Positions 16,935 to 24,879 of a stretch of 64,000 bases of DNA are shown piece after piece. Both the position numbers and the translations under genes were made by a program. Under the pieces are notes generated by a model that saw only the letters and a program-made list of their open reading frames with translations, was not told where the DNA came from and ran no database searches. The stretch is from Streptomyces scopuliridis RB72 (lineage in GTDB: Bacteria > Actinomycetota > Actinomycetes > Streptomycetales > Streptomycetaceae), in the NCBI RefSeq assembly GCF_000718095.1, contig NZ_JOEI01000005.1, positions 1 to 64,000 on the forward strand, given 5' to 3'. Numbering within the stretch: the first letter of the stretch is position 1; each line of letters starts with the position of its first letter.

Positions 16935-19162
16935 GACACCGATCTCTCCTGAGGCATCGGCCTCTACGCCTGTGGACGGCCCTGGTGGGCGCGTTCCTGA
17001 TGGTGCTGGGGCTGACCTCGACGGCGGCGTACGGGCGTACCGACGACCGCACGGACGGCGGGAAGGCGGCCGCGGCCCAGGTACTGACCTGGACGGCCGG
17101 CGACCCCATCGACAAGTACCTCTCCTTCCCGACCACCGCGCTGGCCGGGCCGACCACGATCGTCTTCGAGAACAGCGCGGCCACCGGCAACACCACCGGG
17201 ATGCCGCACACGCTGACGTTCGACGTGTCCGATCCCGAGTACAACAACGACGTTCAGCTGAACATCCTGGCCAACCCCAGTGACGCCAACGGCGGCAAGT
17301 ACACCGCCGAGGTCAGGCTCACGCCGGGCAAGTACCGCTTCCACTGCTCCATCCCGGGGCACGGCCAGATGACCGGTGTGCTCACCGTGACCGAGGTCGG
17401 TCCGGGGGACACCACGGCTCCCGAGACCGCCGCCAAGGTGGAGGGGCAGCAGAACGCCGATGGCGCGTACGTCGGTTCCGCGACGGTCTCGGTGACGGCG
17501 ACCGACGAGGGCTCCGGGGTGGCGACGACCGAGTACGCGGTCGGCGCCGACGGACCGTGGCAGCCGTACACCGCTCCGGTGGTGATCGACCAGATCGGTG
17601 ACCACACGATCAGATACCGGGCCACCGACCAGTCGGGGAACGTGGCGGCGGAGAAGTCCGTCTCCTTCAAGGTCGTCGCCCCGCCGACCGATGACACGAC
17701 CCCGCCGGAGACCTCGGCGACCGTGAGCGGCGAGAAGGACGAGGCGGGCAACTATCTGACGATGGCCACGGTCACCGTCACCGCCTCGGACACCGGCTCG
17801 GGCGTCAACACCATCGAGTACGCGCTCGGGGCCGACGGCGCCTGGCAGCCGTACACCGCTCCGGTGATGGTGCACCAGACCGGCACCCACAAGGTCCGCT
17901 ACCGCGCGACCGACAAGGCGGGCAACGCGGCGGCCGAGAAGTCCGTCGACTTCACCGTCGTGGAGGCGCCGGCGAAGGACACCACCGCGCCGGTGACCGG
18001 TGCGGTGGTGACCGGTGACAAGAACTCCAACGGCGCGTTCATCACCAGCGCCAAGGCGACCGTCACCGCGACCGACGCCGAATCCGGGGTGGACAAGGTC
18101 GAGTACTCCCTCGACGGCGGCCCGTATCTCGCGTACACGACGCCCGTGATCGTCGACCAGGTCGGCTACCACGTCCTCGCGTACCGGGCGACCGACAAGG
18201 CGGGCAACACCGCCCAGGCCAAGCAGGTGACGTTCACCATCGCGCAGGGCGGTGGCGTTCCGGCGCCCAACTGCCCTGAGTTCGACGAGCGGTTGACGGT
18301 CATCGTCGGTACGGTCGACACGGGTGTGCCGAACCGGCTGACCCGTAACCGGTGCACGATCAACGAGCTGATCGAGGACGAGAAGGACTGGAGCTCGCAC
18401 GCCCTCTTCCTCAAGCACGTCGACACGGTGCTCGACAAGCTGCTGGCCGACAATGTCATCGACCAGCGCGAGTTCAACAAGATCACCAGGGCCGCCAAGC
18501 AGTCCGCGATCGGCAAGCCCGGACAGACCGAGGGCTACCGCGATCTCTTCGACGGCACGGCGGCGTCCCTCGCCAAGTGGCAGCAGGTCGGCGGCGGTAA
18601 GTTCGCGCTCTCCGGCGACGGTGCCATCACCAGCAGTACCACGGTCGAGGGCATGGGCATGCTGTGGTTCCCGGAGCGCAAGTACGGCGACTTCTCGCTG
18701 AAGCTCCAGTTCCGCGACGACGCCCCGGGCAACGGCAACGCCAACGGCGGTGTCTTCGTCCGCTTCCCGAACGTCCATGACCACCCGGAGGAGTCCCGTC
18801 CGGAGTGGGTCGCCATCAACTACGGCCATGAGATCCAGATCCTCGACAGGCCCGACGGCGACATGTACAAGACCGGCTCGATCTACGGCTTCGACCGCGT
18901 GGGTCTGGGCGGCGCGGGAGTCACTCCGAAGGGCACCTGGAACGACTACGAGATCCGCGTGGTCGACCAGCACTTCACGATCCTGCGCAACGGTGTCGTG
19001 ATCAATGAGTTCGACAATGTGGGCGGGCAGACCTTCTACCCGGAGCGCGCCGGAGACCCCGGCACGGACGGCCGGCGGTACGCCACCGGTTATGTCGGGC
19101 TCCAGGTCCACGGGACGTCGGACGTGATCTCGTACCGCAACATCCGCATCCAGGAACTGTAG
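16931..19162 (+). CDS. Secreted cupredoxin - OmpL47 repeats - DUF1080 protein
   Basis: A 743-aa exported protein. GTG at 16931 overlaps the upstream TGA. A signal peptide is followed by a blue-copper (cupredoxin) domain at about 45-155 with candidate ligands H93 and C139, H144, M147 in FHCSIPGHGQM. Three tandem OmpL47-type beta domains of about 95 aa follow (each with DTTAPET..., ATD.GSGV, E-Y-GADG-W-YT, and RATDKAGN). A short Cys-containing helical linker leads to a C-terminal DUF1080 lectin-like/3-keto-glycoside hydrolase domain (YRDLFDGTA, VFVRFPNV, HEIQILD, YVGLQVHG). The layout suggests a copper electron carrier tethered to a carbohydrate-binding module. It is made together with the ThuA-sugar dehydrogenase. 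Confidence 0.85.
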   Translation: MRHRSLLRHRPLRLWTALVGAFLMVLGLTSTAAYGRTDDRTDGGKAAAAQVLTWTAGDPIDKYLSFPTTALAGPTTIVFENSAATGNTTGMPHTLTFDVSDPEYNNDVQLNILANPSDANGGKYTAEVRLTPGKYRFHCSIPGHGQMTGVLTVTEVGPGDTTAPETAAKVEGQQNADGAYVGSATVSVTATDEGSGVATTEYAVGADGPWQPYTAPVVIDQIGDHTIRYRATDQSGNVAAEKSVSFKVVAPPTDDTTPPETSATVSGEKDEAGNYLTMATVTVTASDTGSGVNTIEYALGADGAWQPYTAPVMVHQTGTHKVRYRATDKAGNAAAEKSVDFTVVEAPAKDTTAPVTGAVVTGDKNSNGAFITSAKATVTATDAESGVDKVEYSLDGGPYLAYTTPVIVDQVGYHVLAYRATDKAGNTAQAKQVTFTIAQGGGVPAPNCPEFDERLTVIVGTVDTGVPNRLTRNRCTINELIEDEKDWSSHALFLKHVDTVLDKLLADNVIDQREFNKITRAAKQSAIGKPGQTEGYRDLFDGTAASLAKWQQVGGGKFALSGDGAITSSTTVEGMGMLWFPERKYGDFSLKLQFRDDAPGNGNANGGVFVRFPNVHDHPEESRPEWVAINYGHEIQILDRPDGDMYKTGSIYGFDRVGLGGAGVTPKGTWNDYEIRVVDQHFTILRNGVVINEFDNVGGQTFYPERAGDPGTDGRRYATGYVGLQVHGTSDVISYRNIRIQEL

Positions 19163-19181
19163 GCCGCGGAACCCATCACCA

Positions 19182-19220
19182 CGGGTGTGCCCCCTCTCCG
19201 GCGGAGAGGGGGCACACCCG
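19182..19220. terminator. Strong bidirectional terminator hairpin
   Basis: Perfect 18-bp stem (CGGGTGTGCCCCCTCTCC and its complement) with a 3-nt loop, 20 nt after the DUF1080 gene and directly before the stop of the convergent polymerase gene. Confidence 0.85.
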
Positions 19221-19223
19221 CGT

Positions 19224-20237
19224 CTACGGCTCCTCTTTCCTGGCCCGGCTCGGCTGGACCCGCTTCGGCTCCCCCGGCATCTTCGGGTAGTCCGGCGGGT
19301 ACGGCATGTCCCCGAGGCCGTGGTCCCGTTCGTACCGGTCGGCCAGTTCCAGCAGCCCTTCCAGGCTGTCCGGCCGGTCCGCCATCTCGGCGTGCAGATC
19401 ACCCACTTCGGTGAAGCGCACCGGCATCGTCGCCAGATCGAAGTCCTGCGGGGCGACCTCGTCCAGCTCGGCCCAGCGCAGCGGCGCGGAGACCGGGGCG
19501 TGCGGTTTGGGGCGTACGGAGTAGGCGGAGGCGATGGTGCGGTCGCGGGCGGTCTGGTTGTAGTCGACGAAGATCCGCGTGCCGCGCTCCTCCTTCCACC
19601 AGGCGGTGGTCACCCGGCCCGGCATCCGCCGCTCCAGTTCATGGCCGACGGTGATGGCGCAGCGGCGTACCTCGGTGAAGGTCCAGCGCGGTTCGATCGG
19701 TACGAACACATGGAGGCCGCGTCCTCCGGAGGTCTTGGGCCAGCCGTGCAGCCCCTGTTCGTCCAGGAACGCGTGCAGTTCGTGGGCGGCTCTGACCGCG
19801 TCCTTGAAGTCCGTGCCCGGCTGCGGGTCGAGGTCGATACGCAGCTCGTCGGGGTGGTCGGTGCGGCCCTTGCGCACCGGCCAGGGGTGGAAGGTGAGAC
19901 AGCCGAGGTTCGCCGCCCAGAGGACGGCGGCGACCTCCGTCGGGCAGATCTCGTCGGCCGAACGGCCGCTGGGGAAGTCGATACGGGCGGTGGGGATCCA
20001 GTCGGGCAGGTTCTTGGGGGCGCGCTTCTGGAAGAAGGACTCGCCGTCGACGCCTTCGGGGAAGCGCTCCAGAGTGGTGGGCCGGTCGCGCAGGGCGCGC
20101 AGGATGCCCGGCCCGACGGCGAGGAAGTAGCGCGCGACATCCAGCTTGGTGAAACCGCGCTCGGGAAAGTAGATCTTGTCCGGGCTGGACAGCCGTACGG
20201 CCCTGCCGCCCGCTTCCAGCTCCACCGCTGCACCCAT
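19224..20237 (-). CDS. LigD-type NHEJ polymerase/primase domain protein
   Basis: Stand-alone counterpart of the polymerase domain of LigD (archaeo-eukaryotic primase fold), 337 aa from the ATG at 20237. Family blocks are KIYFPERGFTKLDVARYF, the RFPEGVDGESFFQKRAP segment, DELRIDLDPQPG (catalytic D-x-D), WPKTSGGRGLHVFVPI (H/K region) and FVDYNQTARDRTIASAYSVR. It fills gaps with ribo- or deoxyribonucleotides during non-homologous end joining, working with Ku and a ligase. It is divergent from the ATP-dependent ligase gene, 74 nt away, as expected for a split LigD. Start at 20273 is possible but adds only a basic tail. Confidence 0.9.
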   Translation of the reverse strand: MGAAVELEAGGRAVRLSSPDKIYFPERGFTKLDVARYFLAVGPGILRALRDRPTTLERFPEGVDGESFFQKRAPKNLPDWIPTARIDFPSGRSADEICPTEVAAVLWAANLGCLTFHPWPVRKGRTDHPDELRIDLDPQPGTDFKDAVRAAHELHAFLDEQGLHGWPKTSGGRGLHVFVPIEPRWTFTEVRRCAITVGHELERRMPGRVTTAWWKEERGTRIFVDYNQTARDRTIASAYSVRPKPHAPVSAPLRWAELDEVAPQDFDLATMPVRFTEVGDLHAEMADRPDSLEGLLELADRYERDHGLGDMPYPPDYPKMPGEPKRVQPSRARKEEP

Positions 20238-20311
20238 GTGCGCCACCGTAGGCCGGGCCCGCGCGGAGCGCATATCGGGCGGAGGCGGCTGTTCCCGAGC
20301 ACAATCGGGGC

Positions 20312-21382
20312 ATGGATCTGCCGGTGATGCCTCCCGTGAAACCCATGCTCGCCAAGTCCGTGGCGCGTATCCCGCCCGGGATGCAGTACGAGGCCAAGTG
20401 GGACGGCTTCCGGGCGATCGTCCACCGCGACGGCGACGAGGTGGTGATCGGCAGCAGGACCGGAAAGCCGCTGACCCGGTACTTCCCTGAGCTGGTCACG
20501 GCCCTGCGCGCCGAGCTGCCCGGACGCTGTGTGGTGGACGGCGAGATCGTGATCGTCCATGGGGACCGGCTGGACTTCGACCGGCTCACCGAACGCATCC
20601 ATCCGGCGAAGTCCCGGGTGGACCTGCTCGCCGAGCAGACCCCGGCGAGCTTCGTGATCTTCGATCTGCTGGCCCTCGGGGACGCCTCGCTGCTCACCGT
20701 CGCCCAGGCGCGGCGCAGGGAGGCGCTGGAGGCCGCCTTCGCGGTGCTGCACCCTCCGGTGTATCTGGCGCCCGCCACAAGCGATATCGAGGTGGCCCGG
20801 GAGTGGTTCGAGCGGTACGAGGGCGCGGGTCTTGACGGGGTGATCGCCAAACCCCTCGATCTGCCGTACCGGCCGGACACCCGGTCCATGTACAAGATCA
20901 AGCACGAGCGGACGGCGGATGTGGTCGTCGCCGGATACCGCCACCACAAGAGCGGTCCCGTGGTGGGCTCGCTGCTCCTGGGGCTGTACGACGCCGCGGG
21001 GGCGCTCCAGCATGTCGGGGTGTGCGCCGCGTTCCCGATGAAGCGCCGGGCGGAGCTGATCGAGGAACTGGCGCCGCTGCGCATGGAGTCGGCGGAGGGC
21101 CATCCGTGGGCGGCGTGGGCGGAGGAGTCCGCGCACGAGAGCGCCCGGCTGCCGGGCGCGCCGAGCCGCTGGTCCGGTACGAAGGATCTGTCGTGGCTTC
21201 CGCTGCGGCCTGAGCGGGTGTGCGAGGTCGCGTACGACCATATGGAGGGCGACCGGTTCCGGCACACCGCGCAGTTCCGCCGCTGGCGGCCGGACCGTAC
21301 GCCCGCGAGCTGTACATACGCGCAGTTGGAGGAGCCGGTGCGGTACGACCTGGCGGAGGTCCTGCGGACGCCCGGACCCTAG
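20312..21382 (+). CDS. ATP-dependent DNA ligase (LigC-like)
   Basis: Seals nicks using ATP; 356 aa. Nucleotidyltransferase motif I is YEAKWDGFRA with the adenylated lysine K29; motifs III and IIIa appear as VVDGEIVI and SFVIFDLLAL, motif IV as EGAGLDGVIAKPL and motif V as YKIKHERTADVVVAGY. The C-terminal OB-fold includes VCEVAYDHMEGDRFRH. It lacks the polymerase and nuclease domains of full LigD, so it resembles the stand-alone actinobacterial LigC group. It is divergent from the NHEJ polymerase. The TAG stop sits in CTAGGTCCTGTCCGG, the same end-motif found at other gene ends in the window. Confidence 0.9.
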   Translation: MDLPVMPPVKPMLAKSVARIPPGMQYEAKWDGFRAIVHRDGDEVVIGSRTGKPLTRYFPELVTALRAELPGRCVVDGEIVIVHGDRLDFDRLTERIHPAKSRVDLLAEQTPASFVIFDLLALGDASLLTVAQARRREALEAAFAVLHPPVYLAPATSDIEVAREWFERYEGAGLDGVIAKPLDLPYRPDTRSMYKIKHERTADVVVAGYRHHKSGPVVGSLLLGLYDAAGALQHVGVCAAFPMKRRAELIEELAPLRMESAEGHPWAAWAEESAHESARLPGAPSRWSGTKDLSWLPLRPERVCEVAYDHMEGDRFRHTAQFRRWRPDRTPASCTYAQLEEPVRYDLAEVLRTPGP

Positions 21383-21484
21383 GTCCTGTCCGGCGGGGCC
21401 GTACGAGCGCCGCGATCTTACGGACCTGTGACGCCCCGGCGCGTGACCGCGCGTGGCGGCCGGGCGCCGCATAGCGTCCCCGTC

Positions 21485-22546
21485 ATGCGTGTACTCGTCA
21501 CCGGAGGCGCGGGCTTCATCGGCTCGCACATCGTCAGCGCTCTCGGCTCCCTCGGCCATCAGCCCATCGTCCTCGATGCCCTGCTGCCCTCGGCGCACCC
21601 CGTCCCACCGCCGCCTCCCCCGGAGGCGGAGTGGATCCAGGCCGACGTACGGGACCGGACGGCCCTCTCGGGCGCCCTGCGCGGGGTGGACGCGGTCTGC
21701 CACCAGGCGGCGATGGTCGGGCTCGGCAAGGACTTCGCGGACGCCCCCGACTATGTGAGCTGCAACGATCTCGGCACATCCGTACTACTCGCCGCCATGG
21801 CCGAGGCGGAGGTGCGGGATCTGGTGCTCGCCGGGTCGATGGTCGTCTACGGCGAGGGCCGCTACGACTGTCCCCGGCACGGCCGGGTCGCGCCGGGCCC
21901 GCGGACCGTGGCGGACCTGGACGCCGGGCGCTTCGAGCCCGGCTGCCCGTCCTGCGGCGCGGAGTTGGCGCCGGGGCCGATCGGTGAGGACGCGGCGGCG
22001 GACCCGCGCAATGTGTACGCGGCGACGAAGCTGGCCCAGGAGCATCTGGCGGCGGCCTGGGCGCGGGCCACCGGCGGCCGGGCCGTCTCGCTGCGCTACC
22101 ACAATGTGTACGGGCCGGGGATGCCGCGCGACACCCCGTACGCGGGGGTCGCCTCGTTCTTCCGCTCCTCGCTCGCGCGGGGCGAGTCGCCGCGGGTCTT
22201 CGAGGACGGCGGGCAGCGGCGGGATTTCGTCCATGTGCGGGATGTGGCGTCGGCGAACGCGCTGGCGCTGAGTGCCGTACGGATCCGGGAGCCCGGAGTG
22301 CTGAGCGCGTTCAACACCGGCAGCGGCGAGCCGCACACCGTCGGCGAGATGGCCCGGGAGCTGGCGGCGGCGCACGGCGGCCCCGAGCCGGTGGTCACCG
22401 GGGAGTACCGGCTCGGCGACGTCCGGCACATCACGGCGTCGTCGGCGCGGCTCAGGGCGGAACTCGGCTGGCGGCCCTCGGTCGGATTCGCCGAGGGCAT
22501 GGCGGAGTTCGCCGCGGCGGGCCAGCGGGCGGCCGCGGTTCTCTGA
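21485..22546 (+). CDS. NAD-dependent sugar epimerase/dehydratase with Cys insertion
   Basis: Extended short-chain dehydrogenase, 353 aa, first gene of a sugar/glycan cassette. The Rossmann motif GGAGFIGSH is at 8-16 and the active-site pair is YAATK. ATG at 21485 begins MRVLVTGGAG; the longer frame has no family homology. A feature not found in classical UDP-glucose 4-epimerases is an insertion with CPRHG and CPSCG (about residues 128-160), which could bind a metal. Probably it acts on a nucleotide sugar made or used with the downstream glycosyltransferases; the substrate is unknown. Confidence 0.85.
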   Translation: MRVLVTGGAGFIGSHIVSALGSLGHQPIVLDALLPSAHPVPPPPPPEAEWIQADVRDRTALSGALRGVDAVCHQAAMVGLGKDFADAPDYVSCNDLGTSVLLAAMAEAEVRDLVLAGSMVVYGEGRYDCPRHGRVAPGPRTVADLDAGRFEPGCPSCGAELAPGPIGEDAAADPRNVYAATKLAQEHLAAAWARATGGRAVSLRYHNVYGPGMPRDTPYAGVASFFRSSLARGESPRVFEDGGQRRDFVHVRDVASANALALSAVRIREPGVLSAFNTGSGEPHTVGEMARELAAAHGGPEPVVTGEYRLGDVRHITASSARLRAELGWRPSVGFAEGMAEFAAAGQRAAAVL

Positions 22547-22722
22547 CCGCCGCGTACGCGCGGCCCGGAGCGGTACGGCGCCCCGGGCCGGTCCCCCATG
22601 TCCCGGTGCGGTCCGTGCGGTGTGCTGTGACCCGAACGGCCCGGGGCCGGTCGCCGCACCGCGGATGTCCGTGTTTCGTAAGGCCTCACATCCCTTTTTT
22701 CGGCTCCCGAATTCATACGGTG

Positions 22723-23466
22723 ATGGACGTGACCCCCTCCGAACCCACGACGGTTGACGTCGTACTTCCCTGTCTTGACGAGGCCCTCGCCCTGCCCTGG
22801 GTGCTGGGGCGCATGCCGGACGGCTGGCGCGCGATCGTCGTCGACAACGGCTCGGCCGACGGCTCGGCGCAGATCGCCGCCGGGCTCGGCGCGACGGTGG
22901 TGCACGAACCGCGGCGCGGGTTCGGGGCGGCCTGTCACGCCGGACTGCTCGCGGCCGAGGCGGAGTTCGTCTGCTTCTGCGACTGCGACGCCTCCCTGGA
23001 CCCCGGGCTGCTGCCCGCCTTCGTGGCGGAGATCGCGGCGGGCCGGGCCGATCTGGTGCTCGGCCGCCGCAGGCCGCAGGCGCGCGGGGCCTGGCCGGCG
23101 CACGCCCGTGCCGGGAATCTGGCGCTGGCGCGGATGCTGCGCCGCAGAACCGGTCTGCGGCTGCGCGATCTCGGCCCCCTGCGCGCGGCGCGCCGCGAGG
23201 CGCTGCTCGGACTCGGCCTCACGGACCGCCGCAGCGGCTATCCGCTCCAGATGGTCGTACGGGCGGCCGACGCGGGCTGGCGGGTGGCGGAACGCGACGT
23301 GCCGTATCTGCCGCGTACCGGCAGGTCGAAGGTGACCGGCACCTGGCGCGGCACCTGGCAGGCGGTGCACGACATGCGCGGAGTGCTGGCGGAGCCGCCG
23401 GCCGGGGCCGGGACGGACGGCTCGCGCGCCGGGCGGGACGGGACGAGCCGGGCGGGTGCCCGATGA
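22723..23466 (+). CDS. Family 2 glycosyltransferase
   Basis: GT-A fold glycosyltransferase, 247 aa from ATG 22723. TVDVVLPCLDEALALPWVL and VVDNGSADGSAQIAAGLGA form the nucleotide-binding half; CFCDCDASLDPGLL carries the metal-binding acidic motif; later VPYLPRTGRSKVTGTWRGTW is typical of polyprenyl-phosphate mannosyl/glucosyltransferase-like members. No C-terminal membrane helices, so it is shorter than DPM1-like integral enzymes. The upstream 175 nt contain an AT-rich segment (around 22691-22715) that probably holds the promoter. The stop overlaps the start of the next gene by ATGA, implying translational coupling. Confidence 0.85.
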   Translation: MDVTPSEPTTVDVVLPCLDEALALPWVLGRMPDGWRAIVVDNGSADGSAQIAAGLGATVVHEPRRGFGAACHAGLLAAEAEFVCFCDCDASLDPGLLPAFVAEIAAGRADLVLGRRRPQARGAWPAHARAGNLALARMLRRRTGLRLRDLGPLRAARREALLGLGLTDRRSGYPLQMVVRAADAGWRVAERDVPYLPRTGRSKVTGTWRGTWQAVHDMRGVLAEPPAGAGTDGSRAGRDGTSRAGAR

Positions 23467-24095
23467 CGACTCTCCTTGTGCTGGCGAAGGCGCCCGTGGC
23501 CGGGCGCGTCAAGACGCGGCTCACTCCCCCCTTCCGGCCGGAGGAGGCCGCCCTGCTCGCGGAGGCGGCGCTGTGCGACACGCTCGCGGCGGTCCTGGCC
23601 GCGCCCGTACGACGGCGGGTGCTCGTCCTCGACGGCGTCCCGGGAGGCTGGCTGCCGGCCGGGATCGAGGTCATACCGCAGTCGGGCGGCGGGCTGGACG
23701 AGCGGCTGGCCGCCGCCTTCGGACTCTGTACGGGGCCGGCCCTGCTCGTCGGGATGGACACCCCGCAGCTCACGCCGGAGTTGCTGGCCCCCGCGCTCGC
23801 GCCCGACGCCTGGCAGGGGTGCGACGCCTGGTTCGGGCCCGCTCTGGACGGCGGGTTCTGGGCGCTGGGGCTCGCCGCGCCGGATCCCGCGCTGCTGCTG
23901 GGCGTGCCGATGTCGGTGCCCGAGACCGGGGCCGTACAGCGCGCGCGGCTGCTCGACGCGGGACTGGCCGTACGGGATCTGCCACCGTTGCGCGATGTCG
24001 ACACCGCACGGGACGCCACGCTGGTCGCGGCCGAGGCACCGGACAGCCGGTTCGCCGCGGCGCTCGGCCGGCTCGCCGGGGCCGGGGCGCGATGA
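23463..24095 (+). CDS. DUF2064 / TIGR04282-type glycosyltransferase-like protein
   Basis: A 210-aa nucleotide-diphospho-sugar transferase-fold protein. LLVLAKAPVAGRVKTRLTP is the hallmark N-terminus (KAP-x-GxVKTRL), and LLVGMDTPQLTP corresponds to the metal-binding acidic motif; GPALDGGFWALGL follows. The family is linked by name with arsenosugar biosynthesis and cofactor nucleotidylyltransferases, but there is no ArsS or ArsM here, so another sugar is likely. Overlaps both neighbours by ATGA, so it belongs to one translationally coupled set with the GT2 and methyltransferase. Confidence 0.85.
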   Translation: MTTLLVLAKAPVAGRVKTRLTPPFRPEEAALLAEAALCDTLAAVLAAPVRRRVLVLDGVPGGWLPAGIEVIPQSGGGLDERLAAAFGLCTGPALLVGMDTPQLTPELLAPALAPDAWQGCDAWFGPALDGGFWALGLAAPDPALLLGVPMSVPETGAVQRARLLDAGLAVRDLPPLRDVDTARDATLVAAEAPDSRFAAALGRLAGAGAR

Positions 24096-24844
24096 CCACC
24101 GCCAAGACCACGGCCCAGGCCCACACCCACGCCCCGGCCCACACCCCGGCGCCGCCCCGGTCGCCCGCCGTGGGCACCTTCCGGCCGCGCCGTACGGCTC
24201 CCTGGCAGGCGGACCCTTACACCGACGCGCTGCGCACCGGCCGGGGTCCGCTCTTCCTGCGGCGCTCCGACGGCTGGCTGTTGCCGCTGGAGGTGGAGCG
24301 CTGGTGCGCGGAGCCCGACAGCGCGGATCTGACGGTGCTCGAACGCTGCCGGGGCACCGTACTCGACATCGGCTGCGGCCCCGGCAGGCTGGTGGCGGCG
24401 CTGGCGTCCCGGGGCCGCCCCTCCCTGGGCATCGACATCAGCCCGGCGGCCGTGTCACACGCCGTGCGCGCGGGCGGCAGCGCGCTGGTGCGATCGGTGT
24501 TCGATCCGCTGCCGCGCGAGGGTGGCTGGCACACCGCGCTGCTCATGGACGGCAACATCGGTATCGGCGGAGACCCGTTGGCGCTGCTCTCCCGGCTCAC
24601 CGGGGTGGTCCGCACGGCCGGTTCGCTGATCGTCGAGACGGCCTCGGCCGGCACGGACGCCGAGCTGGACGAGCGCGTGCGGGTACGGGTCGACAACGGC
24701 AACGGCGCCCCGGGCGAGGCGTTCTCGTGGGCCCGGGTCGGCGCCCGCGCGCTCATACGGCACGCCCGCGCCACGGGCTGGACCCCGTCCGAGCAGTGGA
24801 CGGCGGCGGGCCGCCGCTTCGTCGCGCTGGAACGCCCGGGCTGA
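24092..24844 (+). CDS. Class I SAM-dependent methyltransferase
   Basis: A 250-aa methyltransferase. The SAM motif I is VLDIGCGPGRLVAAL, followed by an acidic LGIDIS motif II. The N-terminal 25 residues are low-complexity (Ala/His/Pro-rich). ATG 24092 overlaps the preceding stop. Further C-terminal blocks VRTAGSLIVETAS and FSWARVGARAL are consistent with the family. It probably methylates the product of the upstream glycosyltransferases, but neither acceptor nor pathway can be read from sequence. Confidence 0.82.
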   Translation: MTTAKTTAQAHTHAPAHTPAPPRSPAVGTFRPRRTAPWQADPYTDALRTGRGPLFLRRSDGWLLPLEVERWCAEPDSADLTVLERCRGTVLDIGCGPGRLVAALASRGRPSLGIDISPAAVSHAVRAGGSALVRSVFDPLPREGGWHTALLMDGNIGIGGDPLALLSRLTGVVRTAGSLIVETASAGTDAELDERVRVRVDNGNGAPGEAFSWARVGARALIRHARATGWTPSEQWTAAGRRFVALERPG

Positions 24845-24879
24845 TCCCGCCCACCCCGCTCGTGCGCCTCGTGCGCCGG

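Noticed and set aside
16964..19402. 812-residue open frame on the minus strand
   Set aside because: Antisense to the cupredoxin gene and extending through the terminator. Composition is Arg/Gly/Val-rich without domains.
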